Source of the DNA: Bacteroidaceae bacterium
Lineage (GTDB): Bacteria; Bacteroidota; Bacteroidia; Bacteroidales; Bacteroidaceae
NCBI GenBank assembly: GCA_017631315.1
Contig: JAGBTN010000012.1
Coordinates: 186,001 to 250,000 of the forward strand
Reading direction: 5' to 3'
DNA: 64,000 nt
Under the pieces are notes generated by a model. The model searched no databases, was not told the DNA's origin, and saw nothing but the letters and a program-made list of their open reading frames with translations. The translations under genes were made by a program, and so were the position numbers. Each line of letters opens with the position of its first letter. The stretch's first letter is position 1. Below, piece after piece: positions 36,699 to 44,612 of this stretch.

Positions 36699-37754
36699 TT
36701 ACAATGTGGCAATATACAGTTTGGCTAACTGGCCGGGAATCTCCTCGGCAGCCTTGGCTTCAGCCAGTCTCTTGGATGCAAGGATATTCACCAGTCGGGG
36801 GTAGCCATCGGCTATCTCCGTCAGTTGTCTGCGTTGCTGTTCTGTCAGCATGGAGATGCAGACGGCATCCATCGAAAGGAAAGGCTGAACGGTCATCCAG
36901 AGATAGGCATTGGTCTGACGGGCATCCTTGACTTTCTGCCCCCGTATGAGGTCGGCACAAACCTTGGCGTTCTGAAGCAGCCGGCGGTTGGTGCGCATCG
37001 ACATATAGACTAGCGCATCCTCGGAAGGGATGTCCCGTGAAGATGCGGAACGGAATATCTCGGCGCAGATGGCGTCCGTGGTCTTGGTGATGCCCGTCAT
37101 GTCGAAGTCGGAGTATTCCGCGATATGGGAGAGGAAGGAACGGAAGCAGATATCTTCTTTCTCGATGAAAGCCAGCATCTGTTCCTGATTGCCAATTCCC
37201 TGCTTGCGAGTCTCGACAAGGAACCTGATGTATTCCTGAATCATTTTCTTGGAATCACCATTTGACTGGATTCCCTTTCTGTCGAGGGCGGCATAGAAAG
37301 CCGTTGCCTTGTCCTTTACAGGCTGCAGCTCCTTGTCCTTTCTATAAGGTGACGTATTCAGCTTCAGGAAGGCGACATCTTTCATGGACCAGTTATGTGC
37401 TCCCGCCAGTCTCAGCAGCTCCGTCCGCATACTGTTCGTTGTCACCTGGAAATCCATGGAGAGGCTGATATGGGCGGTGAAGGCAGAATCTTTGCTGATA
37501 TATCGGTAAACCGTATCGGACAGTTCTTGCCATCCACAGACGAAATCCGTCATTTCGCTGACGGAGCAGCCGTTCATGTCGCGCACGGCATGGACATAAT
37601 CCTGATAGGCATGAATGGCATCCTGCGAGTTCTTGAAATCATACCTTGACTTCTCAGAAGAGCAGGCCACAATCACGCAAGTACATAAAAGAAGCAAGTG
37701 AAAGAAGCGACTCGTCAGAGTATGTTTTCTTTCACTTGCTTGGTTTCTTTTCAT
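36699..37754 (-). CDS. Helical lipoprotein, first gene of the mobilisation operon
   Basis: 351 residues. The start at 37754 gives a signal ending in VIVACSS (lipobox, Cys about 31); an upstream in-frame ATG would add 26 basic residues. The rest is helical with no recognised family (AIHAYQDYVHAVRDMNG, ATAFYAALDRKGIQ, RLVNILASKRLAEAKAAEE). Surface exposure beside an OmpA-like gene in the same operon suggests a mating-contact or exclusion role, which is inference. Confidence 0.6.
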   Translation of the reverse strand: MKRNQASERKHTLTSRFFHLLLLCTCVIVACSSEKSRYDFKNSQDAIHAYQDYVHAVRDMNGCSVSEMTDFVCGWQELSDTVYRYISKDSAFTAHISLSMDFQVTTNSMRTELLRLAGAHNWSMKDVAFLKLNTSPYRKDKELQPVKDKATAFYAALDRKGIQSNGDSKKMIQEYIRFLVETRKQGIGNQEQMLAFIEKEDICFRSFLSHIAEYSDFDMTGITKTTDAICAEIFRSASSRDIPSEDALVYMSMRTNRRLLQNAKVCADLIRGQKVKDARQTNAYLWMTVQPFLSMDAVCISMLTEQQRRQLTEIADGYPRLVNILASKRLAEAKAAEEIPGQLAKLYIATL

Positions 37755-37860
37755 TTGGTTTTTCAGGCAGATTTTCTTCTGTGTGCCTGATTGTGCCGAA
37801 AACGGCAGTGGAATTGGGATTTTTCTTCTCATTGGCGTATGTATTTGAAATTTTCGGGTG

Positions 37861-38048
37861 CAAAGGTACGGATAAATTTCGGATTAAATGCCATACTCAG
37901 CGAAAGTTTAAGTCTATTTATATTTCATACTCTAAATAGTATGATGTTCCGTTTGTACAGATGAGTTGGATTGTGAGTCTAAAAATCTTAAAGTATGATA
38001 AGAAATGTCTCAGTATGATTCCTGTCTGGAATAAATTTCCTATCTTTG
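37861..38048. promoter_or_regulatory. Divergent promoters with repeated AGTATGAT operators
   Basis: Minus-strand -7 box TACCTTTG (37861-37868) serves the mobilisation operon; plus-strand TATCTTTG (38041-38048) serves the recombinase-like gene. Between them AGTATGAT occurs at 37938-37945, 37992-37999 and 38012-38019, and CATACT at 37892-37897 and 37926-37931. The outermost copies fall where the two -33 boxes should be, and CATACT-ctaaat-AGTATG is a palindrome. This fits repression of both directions by one protein. Confidence 0.55.
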
Positions 38049-38093
38049 CGCCATATTTCTGGATTTGTAACCTCAATAAACCCCAATAGGACG

Positions 38094-38759
38094 ATGGCAA
38101 AGATTGGTTATATCATGGTCGCTCCCCATTACGAGCATCTGGAAACTGACCGGAAATGGATGAAGGACTACGGTTGCGTGAACATCTTCGAGGAGGATGA
38201 AGCCTACGAGAAGACGCGCCCCCAGTGGAAGCAGTTGATGACCTCGCTGGAACGCGGTGACGAACTGGTCATTGCGAAGTTCTCCAATGCCCTGCGTGGC
38301 AGTCGTGAACTGGCAATGTTTCTGGAAGTCTGCCGCATCAAGGTCATCCGTGTCATCAGCATCCACGACAGGATTGACAGCCGGAACGAGCTGTTCCCCG
38401 ACACGAAACCTTCGGACGTGCTGGAGATGTTCGGGGCGCTGCCGGAGGAAGTGCTGGTGCTGCGCAAGTCTGCCGCCCACATGGTGAAGCTGAAGCAGAA
38501 GCGGATTACGGCACCGCCAGTGCTGGTGTCCACACCCGCCTCCAAGCGGCTGCAACGCGAACAGACGGTCATCAACATGTATTCGGCCGGGTACTCCATC
38601 GAGGACGTTTGGCACGCCAGCGGCTTCAAGAGCCGGTCATCGGTGTTTCGCATCCTGAACAAGCATGGGGTGACACTGAACCGTGGCAAACATGTCGGCC
38701 CAATAAAGAAATGGAATGAGCGCAAGAATCCCATCATTACAAAAGGAAAGGAGGAATAG
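38094..38759 (+). CDS. Serine-recombinase-like regulator lacking the catalytic serine
   Basis: 221 residues. The N-terminal 100 residues have the resolvase fold order: MAKIGYIMVAPHYEHLETDR, RPQWKQLMTSLERGDELVIA, KFSNALRGSRELAMFLEVC. Active resolvases have GYARVST at the start; here it is GYIMVAP, so both the Arg and the nucleophilic Ser are gone. The C-terminal part is a helix-turn-helix (TVINMYSAGYSIEDVWHASG, SRSSVFRILNKHGVTLNRG). It probably binds DNA as a regulator rather than recombining it. Next to repeated AGTATGAT sites. Confidence 0.75.
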   Translation: MAKIGYIMVAPHYEHLETDRKWMKDYGCVNIFEEDEAYEKTRPQWKQLMTSLERGDELVIAKFSNALRGSRELAMFLEVCRIKVIRVISIHDRIDSRNELFPDTKPSDVLEMFGALPEEVLVLRKSAAHMVKLKQKRITAPPVLVSTPASKRLQREQTVINMYSAGYSIEDVWHASGFKSRSSVFRILNKHGVTLNRGKHVGPIKKWNERKNPIITKGKEE

Positions 38760-38760
38760 C

Positions 38761-39450
38761 ATGGAATTACTGGAAGCCATCAGTGCCCGTCATTCCGTGA
38801 GGGCATATAAGGAAACACCGCTAAGTAAGGAAATCGTCGCAATTCTGAAGGAAAAGATTGATGTCTTTAACAGGGACGGGAATCTTCATATTCAGCTGGT
38901 AATGAATGAGCCAAAGGCATTCCAGAGAACGATGGCAAAATATGGCAAGTTCCGTGGTGTTACCAACTATATCGTTATGGCTGGCAAGAAAAGTGACGAC
39001 CTTGATGAACGTGTTGGGTATTATGGTGAGCATTTGGTCTTATTGGCTCAGACGCTTGGCCTAAACACCTGCTGGGTCGGTCTCTCCTACTCGAAGGTGC
39101 CAGGAACTTATGTGCTTGCCGACGGCGAGAAGATTGCTTGTTATATAGCCATCGGCTACGGTGAGACACAAGGAAGGCCACACAAGATTAAGAAGCCAGA
39201 ACAAGTAAGCAATGCCTGCGACCTAACTCCAAGATGGTTCCGAAAAGGAGTAGAAGCGGCGTTACTGGCTCCAACCGCTGTAAATCAGCAAAAATTCCAT
39301 TTTGAATATGTTGGTGCTCTTGGCGGAGGCAAACACAAGGTTGTTGCCAGCCGTAAGTTCTCAATTATAGGTTATACCCAACTGGATTTGGGTATTGCCA
39401 AATGTCATTTCGAGATTGGTGCTGGCAAAGATTTGTTCGAGTGGGCGTGA
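38761..39450 (+). CDS. Nitroreductase-family flavoprotein
   Basis: 229 residues. The opening AISARHSVRAYKETPLSKE is the classical nitroreductase FMN-binding motif, followed by GYYGEHLVLLAQTLGLNTCW, and a late ALLAPTAVNQQKFHFE box. These enzymes use NAD(P)H and FMN to reduce nitro or quinone compounds. The start is the base after the previous stop, so the genes are cotranscribed. As element cargo it may modify nitroaromatic drugs or act in detoxification. Confidence 0.85.
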   Translation: MELLEAISARHSVRAYKETPLSKEIVAILKEKIDVFNRDGNLHIQLVMNEPKAFQRTMAKYGKFRGVTNYIVMAGKKSDDLDERVGYYGEHLVLLAQTLGLNTCWVGLSYSKVPGTYVLADGEKIACYIAIGYGETQGRPHKIKKPEQVSNACDLTPRWFRKGVEAALLAPTAVNQQKFHFEYVGALGGGKHKVVASRKFSIIGYTQLDLGIAKCHFEIGAGKDLFEWA

Positions 39451-39980
39451 TAACAAGACAGATAACAGCAGCCAATGCTGATGAAAAGATAAAACAGCTC
39501 TACGAAACGGCATTTCCTGAAGGAGAGCAGATTCCATGGGAAGATTTGATGCGTCTCGTCGGGGAAATGCCGTTGGACTTCACCGCCTATTACGATGGCA
39601 AAGAGTTCATAGGTTTCACCATCGTTTATCCACGCAAGTCCTTCAACTGGTACTGGTACTTTGCCGTCCGTGAGGAACTGCGAGGCAAGGGCTATGGTCA
39701 GCAGATTCTCACTCAGCTGATAGAGCATTACAAAGGACAGACTTGTGTCCTGGACGTGGAGAGTCCGACACAAGTCTGTGACAACATGGAGCAACGAAGA
39801 AAACGCCATGCTTTCTACCTTCGCAACGGCTTTAGGGACACAAATGTCTATCGCACCTACAACGACATCACCATGACCATTATGATGATGGGCGAAGGTA
39901 CATTCACCATGCAAGATTGGGATGACATCACCAACGAACTGAAAAGGTTCTGGTGGCCTGATGACATCAAAGAAGAATAG
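39447..39980 (+). CDS. GNAT-family acetyltransferase
   Basis: 177 residues from a GTG that overlaps the nitroreductase stop (GTGA). The acetyl-CoA-binding signature is YWYFAVREELRGKGYGQQIL (R-x-x-G-x-G/A pattern), followed by HAFYLRNGFRDTNVY. The substrate is unknown. Overlap with the nitroreductase suggests the pair modifies the same compound, possibly a xenobiotic. Confidence 0.8.
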   Translation: MITRQITAANADEKIKQLYETAFPEGEQIPWEDLMRLVGEMPLDFTAYYDGKEFIGFTIVYPRKSFNWYWYFAVREELRGKGYGQQILTQLIEHYKGQTCVLDVESPTQVCDNMEQRRKRHAFYLRNGFRDTNVYRTYNDITMTIMMMGEGTFTMQDWDDITNELKRFWWPDDIKEE

Positions 39981-39997
39981 CGTATATCCTGCTGACG

Positions 39998-40111
39998 CTA
40001 TCTGTCACGTCTATAGTCATTCCGACGATCTCCGTTCCACCATGCCCTGAGCACGAGGAAGATGATACGGAAAACTATGACGATGATAATAATGCTGCCA
40101 ATATCACTCAT
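39998..40111 (-). CDS. 37-residue single-TM protein
   Basis: ATG at 40111: MSDIGSIIIIVIVFRIIFLV, then a basic tail (RAWWNGDRRNDYRRDR). One membrane helix with an inside-positive tail and a proper stop. Small one-TM proteins of this kind are often missed. It lies 18 nt after the SLOG gene, on the same strand, and ends 17 nt from the convergent acetyltransferase gene. Confidence 0.5.
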   Translation of the reverse strand: MSDIGSIIIIVIVFRIIFLVLRAWWNGDRRNDYRRDR

Positions 40112-40129
40112 CAATCATCTGTTTAGATT

Positions 40130-40618
40130 TCAAAATACGTTTACTGTGGGGATGTTCTGAGCCATCGCCTTACGGATGGTGTAGAATGTTCCACCCTTCT
40201 CACGTCCATCATAGTAGGCAATGAGACTGGAGGCATTGTTCACCATAAACTCGTCCCTATCCAAAAAGCACCTTGGATAATAACTGTCACTAAGGACAAT
40301 CACTTCATCTGCAACCTCCAGCAACCTGTCATATCGCTTTCGGTCATAGAAACTGAATCGACTGGCTTGTCCGTTGAAAGGGATTACTGCCGTCAAAGTG
40401 ATGTCGGGATGGCTCTGCTTCAATGCCGCTACGACTTCCGCTGCCATCATGTCAAAGCCAATGGCAAAGCCGGATATGAAATTGCGGATGCCATTCCCAT
40501 ACGCATCAAGCACAGCATTTGAAAGCCGCTTCTTGACGTGTTCTCTCTGTGAAGCATCAATGAAACGATGCCCCGAAAAGGCGGCCGTTGCCGCCCTGCT
40601 AAACTTTTCTGTTTCCAT
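40130..40618 (-). CDS. SLOG-fold (DUF1273-like) protein
   Basis: 162 residues. FSGHRFIDASQREHVKKRL, FISGFAIGFDMMAAEVV, VIPFNGQASRFSFYDRKRYD, NASSLIAYYDGREKGGTFYT match the SLOG/DprA-like fold of the DUF1273 family, including GFAIGFDMMAAE and the terminal GGT loop. SLOG domains bind nucleotides or nucleotide-derived signals and occur in defence and conflict systems. A start 24 nt upstream is also possible. It follows the phosphoribosyltransferase gene with almost no gap. Confidence 0.8.
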   Translation of the reverse strand: METEKFSRAATAAFSGHRFIDASQREHVKKRLSNAVLDAYGNGIRNFISGFAIGFDMMAAEVVAALKQSHPDITLTAVIPFNGQASRFSFYDRKRYDRLLEVADEVIVLSDSYYPRCFLDRDEFMVNNASSLIAYYDGREKGGTFYTIRKAMAQNIPTVNVF

Positions 40619-40628
40619 ACAATTATCT

Positions 40629-41210
40629 TTAAGTTGGTACATATCTGTATGAGGTCTTACCGAAGAAGATACCGTTGGTTACACGTGCCCCGACACTCTC
40701 CAATTTCGCGGTGTAGGCGCAGAATGACGTTCCTGTCGTCACCACATCATCCCATACACACACTTTCTTGTTCCTAAAGAAGTTGGCATCTACCTCAATG
40801 GTGATTCCCTCTTCAAGACGCTTGGCTCTAACCTCTTTATTCATCTTCGTGCCGTGGACTTCGGAACGCTCACCGCTTACCTTGACGTGGGAAAAGCCGT
40901 CGATGGCTCCCGACAACTGACATACGAGTGCGGAGAAAGCCTTGTTTCGGGACTCGTTGCGTTCTTGACTGCTGGCTGGCACACATGAGAAAACCACCTT
41001 TCCAACCTTGCGCCCGAACTTCTTCACGAGTTCCTTTGCCACAAACTGCGCTATTTGGGGTTGATTGCATCCGTCCTTGAAATCAAAGATGGTCTGTCTG
41101 TCGAATATGCCATCTATGCCCACATTCTTGATGCGAGTTGGATAGTAACGGAGGAAACTGCTGAGTTCCTTGTCCTCTTGACCCTTGATGAAAACCTTGA
41201 CCATATTCAT
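40629..41210 (-). CDS. ComF-like phosphoribosyltransferase
   Basis: 193 residues. The PRPP-binding loop VCVWDDVVTTGTSFCAYTA is exact for type I phosphoribosyltransferases; KVVFSCVPASSQERNESRNK resembles the ComF/amidophosphoribosyl loop. No zinc cysteines of typical ComF at the N-terminus. It may transfer a ribosyl-phosphate or hydrolyse a nucleotide in partnership with the SLOG protein, which is inference from the close pairing. Confidence 0.8.
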   Translation of the reverse strand: MNMVKVFIKGQEDKELSSFLRYYPTRIKNVGIDGIFDRQTIFDFKDGCNQPQIAQFVAKELVKKFGRKVGKVVFSCVPASSQERNESRNKAFSALVCQLSGAIDGFSHVKVSGERSEVHGTKMNKEVRAKRLEEGITIEVDANFFRNKKVCVWDDVVTTGTSFCAYTAKLESVGARVTNGIFFGKTSYRYVPT

Positions 41211-41218
41211 TGCGCTCG

Positions 41219-41400
41219 ATTTTTTTCCCTTTCATTAAATCCTTTCGGACTGTGACTAGGGAAGATTTTTTCTGCACCCAAAAGTGCGGGAGCGGCAATG
41301 AGGCAAGTCTGCCGTGAAGAATACTCTTTTCATCGAAAAGGAAGATTGTTTACGAGGCACGACTTGCAATTTGATGCGGACGTGGTAACTTCGCAGAAAA
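41219..41400. repeat. Leader repeat, copy A (see 43131-43320)
   Basis: Upstream of the phosphoribosyltransferase start. It shares ordered blocks with 43131-43320: CCTTTC-G-CTGTGA, TTTTTCTGC, GGCAAT-AGGCAA, AAGAATACTCTT, GGAAGATT and a -7-like TAnnTTTG-CAGAA end (here TAACTTCG). The order and spacing are conserved while the sequence between is not. It covers most of the gene-free stretch 41211-41505; nothing else is supported there. Confidence 0.55.
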
Positions 41401-41505
41401 AACTTTCCGTTATCACTTGTCCGACATGGAGATTGGTGAAAACCATCAGTGAACTGAGGTTCATGTATAGAAAGAAGAGTTTCCCAAAATGGATTTATAA
41501 TGGAA

Positions 41506-41541
41506 CTTTGCCCTTCTGACTGCACTGTCAGAAGGGCAAAG
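41506..41541. terminator. Hairpin after the 41556-43117 gene block
   Basis: CTTTGCCCTTCTGAC (41506-41520), a 6-nt loop, and the exact complement (41527-41541). A 15-bp perfect stem 14 nt after a minus-strand stop codon is a likely terminator, though no T-run follows. Confidence 0.65.
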
Positions 41542-41555
41542 CCATATTCAAGGCA

Positions 41556-41798
41556 TCATGCCGTTTTCCTGCCTATGAGCTGGTTGAACTCATTGGCATA
41601 GAACACACCTAACAGGTACTGCTCCAGTTGCCCCAATGGCAGGTAGTCCGTGCATCTTGTGCCGAACTCTCCTGATGCTGGCACCACATAGACGGCGTAC
41701 CTTGCCCCACATCGGGCATCGGCAGCACGAAGGATGGCTTTAGGGTTTATCTCTGTGACCCAACGCTCAATCATTGATTTACGCTCTCTGTTTGTCAT
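41556..41798 (-). CDS. Small hypothetical protein (80 residues)
   Basis: Starts at MTNRERKSMIERW; an upstream start adds nine residues. Basic N-terminus, then ILRAADARCGARYAVYVVPA and LPLGQLEQYLLGVFYANEF. No known family. It lies 5 nt after the previous gene and shares its codon usage. Confidence 0.5.
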   Translation of the reverse strand: MTNRERKSMIERWVTEINPKAILRAADARCGARYAVYVVPASGEFGTRCTDYLPLGQLEQYLLGVFYANEFNQLIGRKTA

Positions 41799-41803
41799 AT
41801 CGC

Positions 41804-42106
41804 TCAATATTTTGTAAGATACCATTCATTGATATTCCAGACCTCGATGTCGTAGTTGGTTTCATAGCCCTGCGTCTGGTAGGCAAATTCAAGTTCCTTA
41901 CGGAGTCTGCGTCTTACCTCGGCTTCAAGTACCCGTTTGGAGGTCTTTTCAATCTCTTCCTCACTGAAAAATTCATCCAGTTCTATGCGGTGGTTCATCA
42001 CTATGGCATTAACGGCTGCCCATTTGCTTGTGAACACACCAGCACAATCACGATGGCTTGTGCTATGCCATGCGTCCGTTTCGTAAACAACAAATATCTG
42101 TCTCAT
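41804..42106 (-). CDS. Hypothetical protein (100 residues)
   Basis: Start at MRQIFVVYETDAWHSTSHR. The N-terminal part (GVFTSKWAAVNAIVMNHRIE) resembles small accessory proteins of Bacteroidota elements, and the rest is helical and charged (FFSEEEIEKTSKRVLEAEVR) with a C-terminal strand (YDIEVWNINEWYL). No function known. It sits in a run of four small minus-strand genes, 57 nt downstream of the 42164-42703 gene. Confidence 0.55.
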   Translation of the reverse strand: MRQIFVVYETDAWHSTSHRDCAGVFTSKWAAVNAIVMNHRIELDEFFSEEEIEKTSKRVLEAEVRRRLRKELEFAYQTQGYETNYDIEVWNINEWYLTKY

Positions 42107-42163
42107 ACTTCTTTTGTTTATAGGGGAATAGGCAGCGTTCCTGCCACCTATCCCCAAGGTTAT

Positions 42164-42703
42164 TTACTTTCCTATCTCTGAAATGATGAAGTCCAAGTGA
42201 CCTGCAAATATGTCATCTGCCTCTATCTCATGCTCATTGCCTCGGTCATTTTTCTCATCACCGATAATGGTCAGGTTGCCATCCTTATTCACTCTCACAG
42301 AAAGAATAACCACGTCACAAGGCTCGTCGTAGTTGTATGCTGCCACGATGGGACATTCACCCTCAAAGTGCCATTCATTGCCATCATCCACTTTCTCGCC
42401 ATGCTGACGGAGTGCTTCTGCAAGTTCCTCCTGCTCTCGGCGTTTCACCTTCTGCACACTGTCATAGATGGAGAAATCCTTCAACCGTGCGTGTCTTACG
42501 GTGTGCGTTTCCTCGCCATCCTCATTGTCATACTCATGGAACTGCACTGGCACAAAGTCGATGGGTGCTGCCATCCATGAAATGTTATTGAGCGAATAGT
42601 CATGCTCTGTCAAGAATTGCTCGATGTCCTCGTCAATCATGTGGTCGGGAACGTTCAAAACCTCGATGCGCACATTTGCGCTGTCCATTACGCTAATTTT
42701 CAT
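42164..42703 (-). CDS. Hypothetical acidic protein (179 residues)
   Basis: A soluble, strongly acidic protein. Two halves are visible: an N-terminal strand-rich part (VRIEVLNVPDHMIDEDIEQF) and a C-terminal part (CDVVILSVRVNKDGNLTIIG, EIEADDIFAGHLDFIISEI). High acidity is a property of DNA-mimic anti-defence proteins, but also of many others. It is 27 nt downstream of the DUF2958 gene. Confidence 0.5.
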   Translation of the reverse strand: MKISVMDSANVRIEVLNVPDHMIDEDIEQFLTEHDYSLNNISWMAAPIDFVPVQFHEYDNEDGEETHTVRHARLKDFSIYDSVQKVKRREQEELAEALRQHGEKVDDGNEWHFEGECPIVAAYNYDEPCDVVILSVRVNKDGNLTIIGDEKNDRGNEHEIEADDIFAGHLDFIISEIGK

Positions 42704-42730
42704 AATCTTCTTTGTTTATTGAATTATACA

Positions 42731-43117
42731 TTAATCTTTGTCGTAGAGCCGTGAAAGGAAAAGTTGCAATTCCTCATCCTCGATGTCGGCAAGCTTGCAA
42801 GGCTGAAACTCCTTGTCCTGCTCAATCCTTAAAGTGCCAAGTCCGTACTCGCTTGCATCATAGGTGATGCTTGCCATTTCGGTTGCAGACTGGTAGCCGT
42901 ATTCGGTTTCTTGCAGTCCTGCCACAATGCCATAGAGCGTGAAGTCGTTGCCCTCCTGCTGCCCTTCCATAATGTACCAGCGGATATTTCCAAGGTAAAA
43001 CACTGCGATGCAAAGTGCATCCTTCTTCTTCGCGTCCTGAGAATACAGGGGATAACCTGCCAGAGCCTCTTTCAGTTCTGGGGTAATCAGTCGGTTGTTG
43101 AAATCTGTTGTTGCCAT
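42731..43117 (-). CDS. DUF2958-like protein
   Basis: 128 residues. The pattern RLITPELKEALAGYPLYSQD, LGNIRWYIMEGQQEGNDFTL, GIVAGLQETEYGYQSATEM follows DUF2958, a small family common on Bacteroidota and proteobacterial plasmids and integrative elements, with no known function. It is preceded by the repeat leader (copy B) and begins the four-gene run. Confidence 0.75.
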   Translation of the reverse strand: MATTDFNNRLITPELKEALAGYPLYSQDAKKKDALCIAVFYLGNIRWYIMEGQQEGNDFTLYGIVAGLQETEYGYQSATEMASITYDASEYGLGTLRIEQDKEFQPCKLADIEDEELQLFLSRLYDKD

Positions 43118-43130
43118 ATTGCTTAAAGTT

Positions 43131-43320
43131 TTTATTTCCCCCTTCTTTCAAGCCTTTCAGCCTGTGATTGGGAATTTTTCTGCTTTATAAGGTGACAGCA
43201 AGGCAATAAGGCAAAAATAGTTTCAAGAATACTCTTGTGCCTGGCAGAAGGAAGATTATTGAAAGCGAAGCCCTGCTATTCTTGACGTTTGAATGGCGAA
43301 ACTACCTTTGCAGAAGAATT
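43131..43320. repeat. Leader repeat, copy B (see 41219-41400)
   Basis: Upstream of the DUF2958 gene, homologous in block order to 41219-41400 (CCTTTCAGCCTGTGA, TTTTTCTGC, AGGCAATAAGGCAA, AAGAATACTCTT, GGAAGATT, then TACCTTTGCAGAA at 43303-43315). It ends in a plus-strand -7 box that faces away from the gene. The rest of 43321-43660 contains short open frames without convincing coding character. Confidence 0.55.
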
Positions 43321-43660
43321 ACGATTCACGGGCTTTGAATGGAATGACAGAATATGTCGGGTATAACAACTTCCAAACCTTGGGGCCGGGATTGTCCAAA
43401 CAGGAATCTTCAGCCAGTATGTCAGCAAGAGGAGTCCCCATCAAGCATAAAAGACAGAACGTATCTGGCAACGCTTGATAGAGTCTCCTTGACATACCTT
43501 TGGCAGAGAGAGAAACTTCTTATGATCGACTTGCTCGACCACAAGAGGTTTTCCTCTATGACAAACAGAGGATGCTGTTTGGACTATGGTGAGGGCGTAG
43601 ATTATAAGTTAAGGAACACACGTAAGATTAGTAAGATGCCAGTTCGTCAGGTTAAAATAG

Positions 43661-43837
43661 TCATGGGTTGGGAATGAAGTCATAGTCCACAAAGGCAATC
43701 TTCCCGACGAAATGATAGACAGCCAGCAAGAACAGCGTCAGTGAGGTTTCGCACTGCGATCTCACCGACCCTGTTTGAAGATGACTGGCTACCTGTTCGT
43801 GATTGCCATGTCCCATTAACTGTGTCTTTTCTTTCAT
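43661..43837 (-). CDS. 58-residue small membrane protein
   Basis: ATG at 43837 encodes MKEKTQLMGHGNHEQVASHL, a polar N-terminus, then the hydrophobic segment SLTLFLLAVYHFVGKIAFV and the end DYDFIPNP. The frame is clean, has a normal stop and reads as protein. No signal of the usual type and no family recognised. It is the only gene I can support between 43118 and 44228. Confidence 0.5.
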   Translation of the reverse strand: MKEKTQLMGHGNHEQVASHLQTGSVRSQCETSLTLFLLAVYHFVGKIAFVDYDFIPNP

Positions 43838-44228
43838 GTCACGCTCTGCTGAGTGAAAATAAAGACTCTGCTAATAGGACTGGACAGGGCTTCATGGTGT
43901 GGGGCGAAGCATTATTACACTATAGAGAAATAACGAATGGTTTGAAACATCAAACTGCTCTTAGCTATAACAGGTCAAGATGAAATATAAAATGACATTA
44001 TAAGGGCAAACTAACAGACGGATGGACTTGCTTCAGATGCTGAGCATGTGCGCTATGCGATCATCCTTGGCAGATAAAGCAAGTCGTTCCGTGTTTGCCT
44101 CTCCTGAAGTAGGTGTACTTGGTCAGTGCAGCATTGCTCCACCGATGAAGTACACTTTATGAAGGATAATGGCATGACAGAATAGAATAAGGATGCGTCC
44201 TGCCGTTTACAGCAGGACGCGCTGTTTT
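43838..44228. other. Gene-free stretch with a possible gene remnant
   Basis: No complete gene. A minus-strand frame ending near 44060 reads LHRWSNAALTKYTYFRRGKH and CFICQG before a stop, but a TAA precedes it and no start is available. It may be a broken small gene. A GC-rich imperfect hairpin (GCGTCCTGCCGTTTACAGCAGGACGC) lies at 44196-44221 and could be a terminator of the 44229-44330 gene. Confidence 0.35.
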
Positions 44229-44330
44229 TTAGCATAAGACGGCAGTAGCCCAATCTATTGGCTTACCCTCTTGCTTCATCTTTTCAATTAGAGCCTTTAT
44301 CTGCTCCTTCTTCTTGTCGCTCATATCCAT
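44229..44330 (-). CDS. 33-residue charged peptide
   Basis: ATG at 44330: MDMSDKKKEQIKALIEKMKQ, then EGKPIDWATAVLC and stop. A lysine-rich helix with an intact frame, followed directly by a GC-rich hairpin. Small size limits certainty; no strong ribosome site. Confidence 0.4.
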   Translation of the reverse strand: MDMSDKKKEQIKALIEKMKQEGKPIDWATAVLC

Positions 44331-44376
44331 GATAAAAAGAATTGTGGGCAGATGGTTGGTCTGCCCGTTACCTTTT

Positions 44377-44598
44377 TTATTTTGTCTGAAAACAGACCCT
44401 GACTTTTCTTCTCAACTGGAGAACAAGGTGGCAATCCTTGTTGAGGTCGACTAACTGCTGGAGTTTAGTCCTCGTGTTCTCCGTGTTCTCCATCAGAGAA
44501 GCATAAATGAGGTTGCCTACCTGTCTGCCTTCATTGACATCGAAAGCCTTGAAACTCTTGCAGCCATCGAAACGTGCATAGCAAATATACCCTTCCAT
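44377..44598 (-). CDS. Small hypothetical protein (73 residues)
   Basis: MEGYICYARFDGCKSFKAFD, then GNLIYASLMENTENTRTKL and HLVLQLRRKVRVC. A compact alpha/beta character, no membrane segment. It lies 14 nt after the 44613-44777 gene in the same direction. No family recognised. Confidence 0.5.
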   Translation of the reverse strand: MEGYICYARFDGCKSFKAFDVNEGRQVGNLIYASLMENTENTRTKLQQLVDLNKDCHLVLQLRRKVRVCFQTK

Positions 44599-44612
44599 GA
44601 TGTTACTTGTAT

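Noticed and set aside
29561-37905. Shared 11-mer ACTCAGCGAAA in the 29.56-kb terminator arm and at 37895
   Set aside because: Single short match; no extended homology or inverted partner at the second site, so likely chance.
43354-43677. Plus-strand frame of about 107 codons in the 43-kb gap
   Set aside because: Atypical composition, no start with a ribosome site, and the 58-residue gene on the other strand explains its end better.
44053-44253. Minus-strand frame of 66 codons near 44.1 kb
   Set aside because: It crosses the GC-rich hairpin and overlaps the better-supported 33-residue gene; a different frame there looks more protein-like but is broken.
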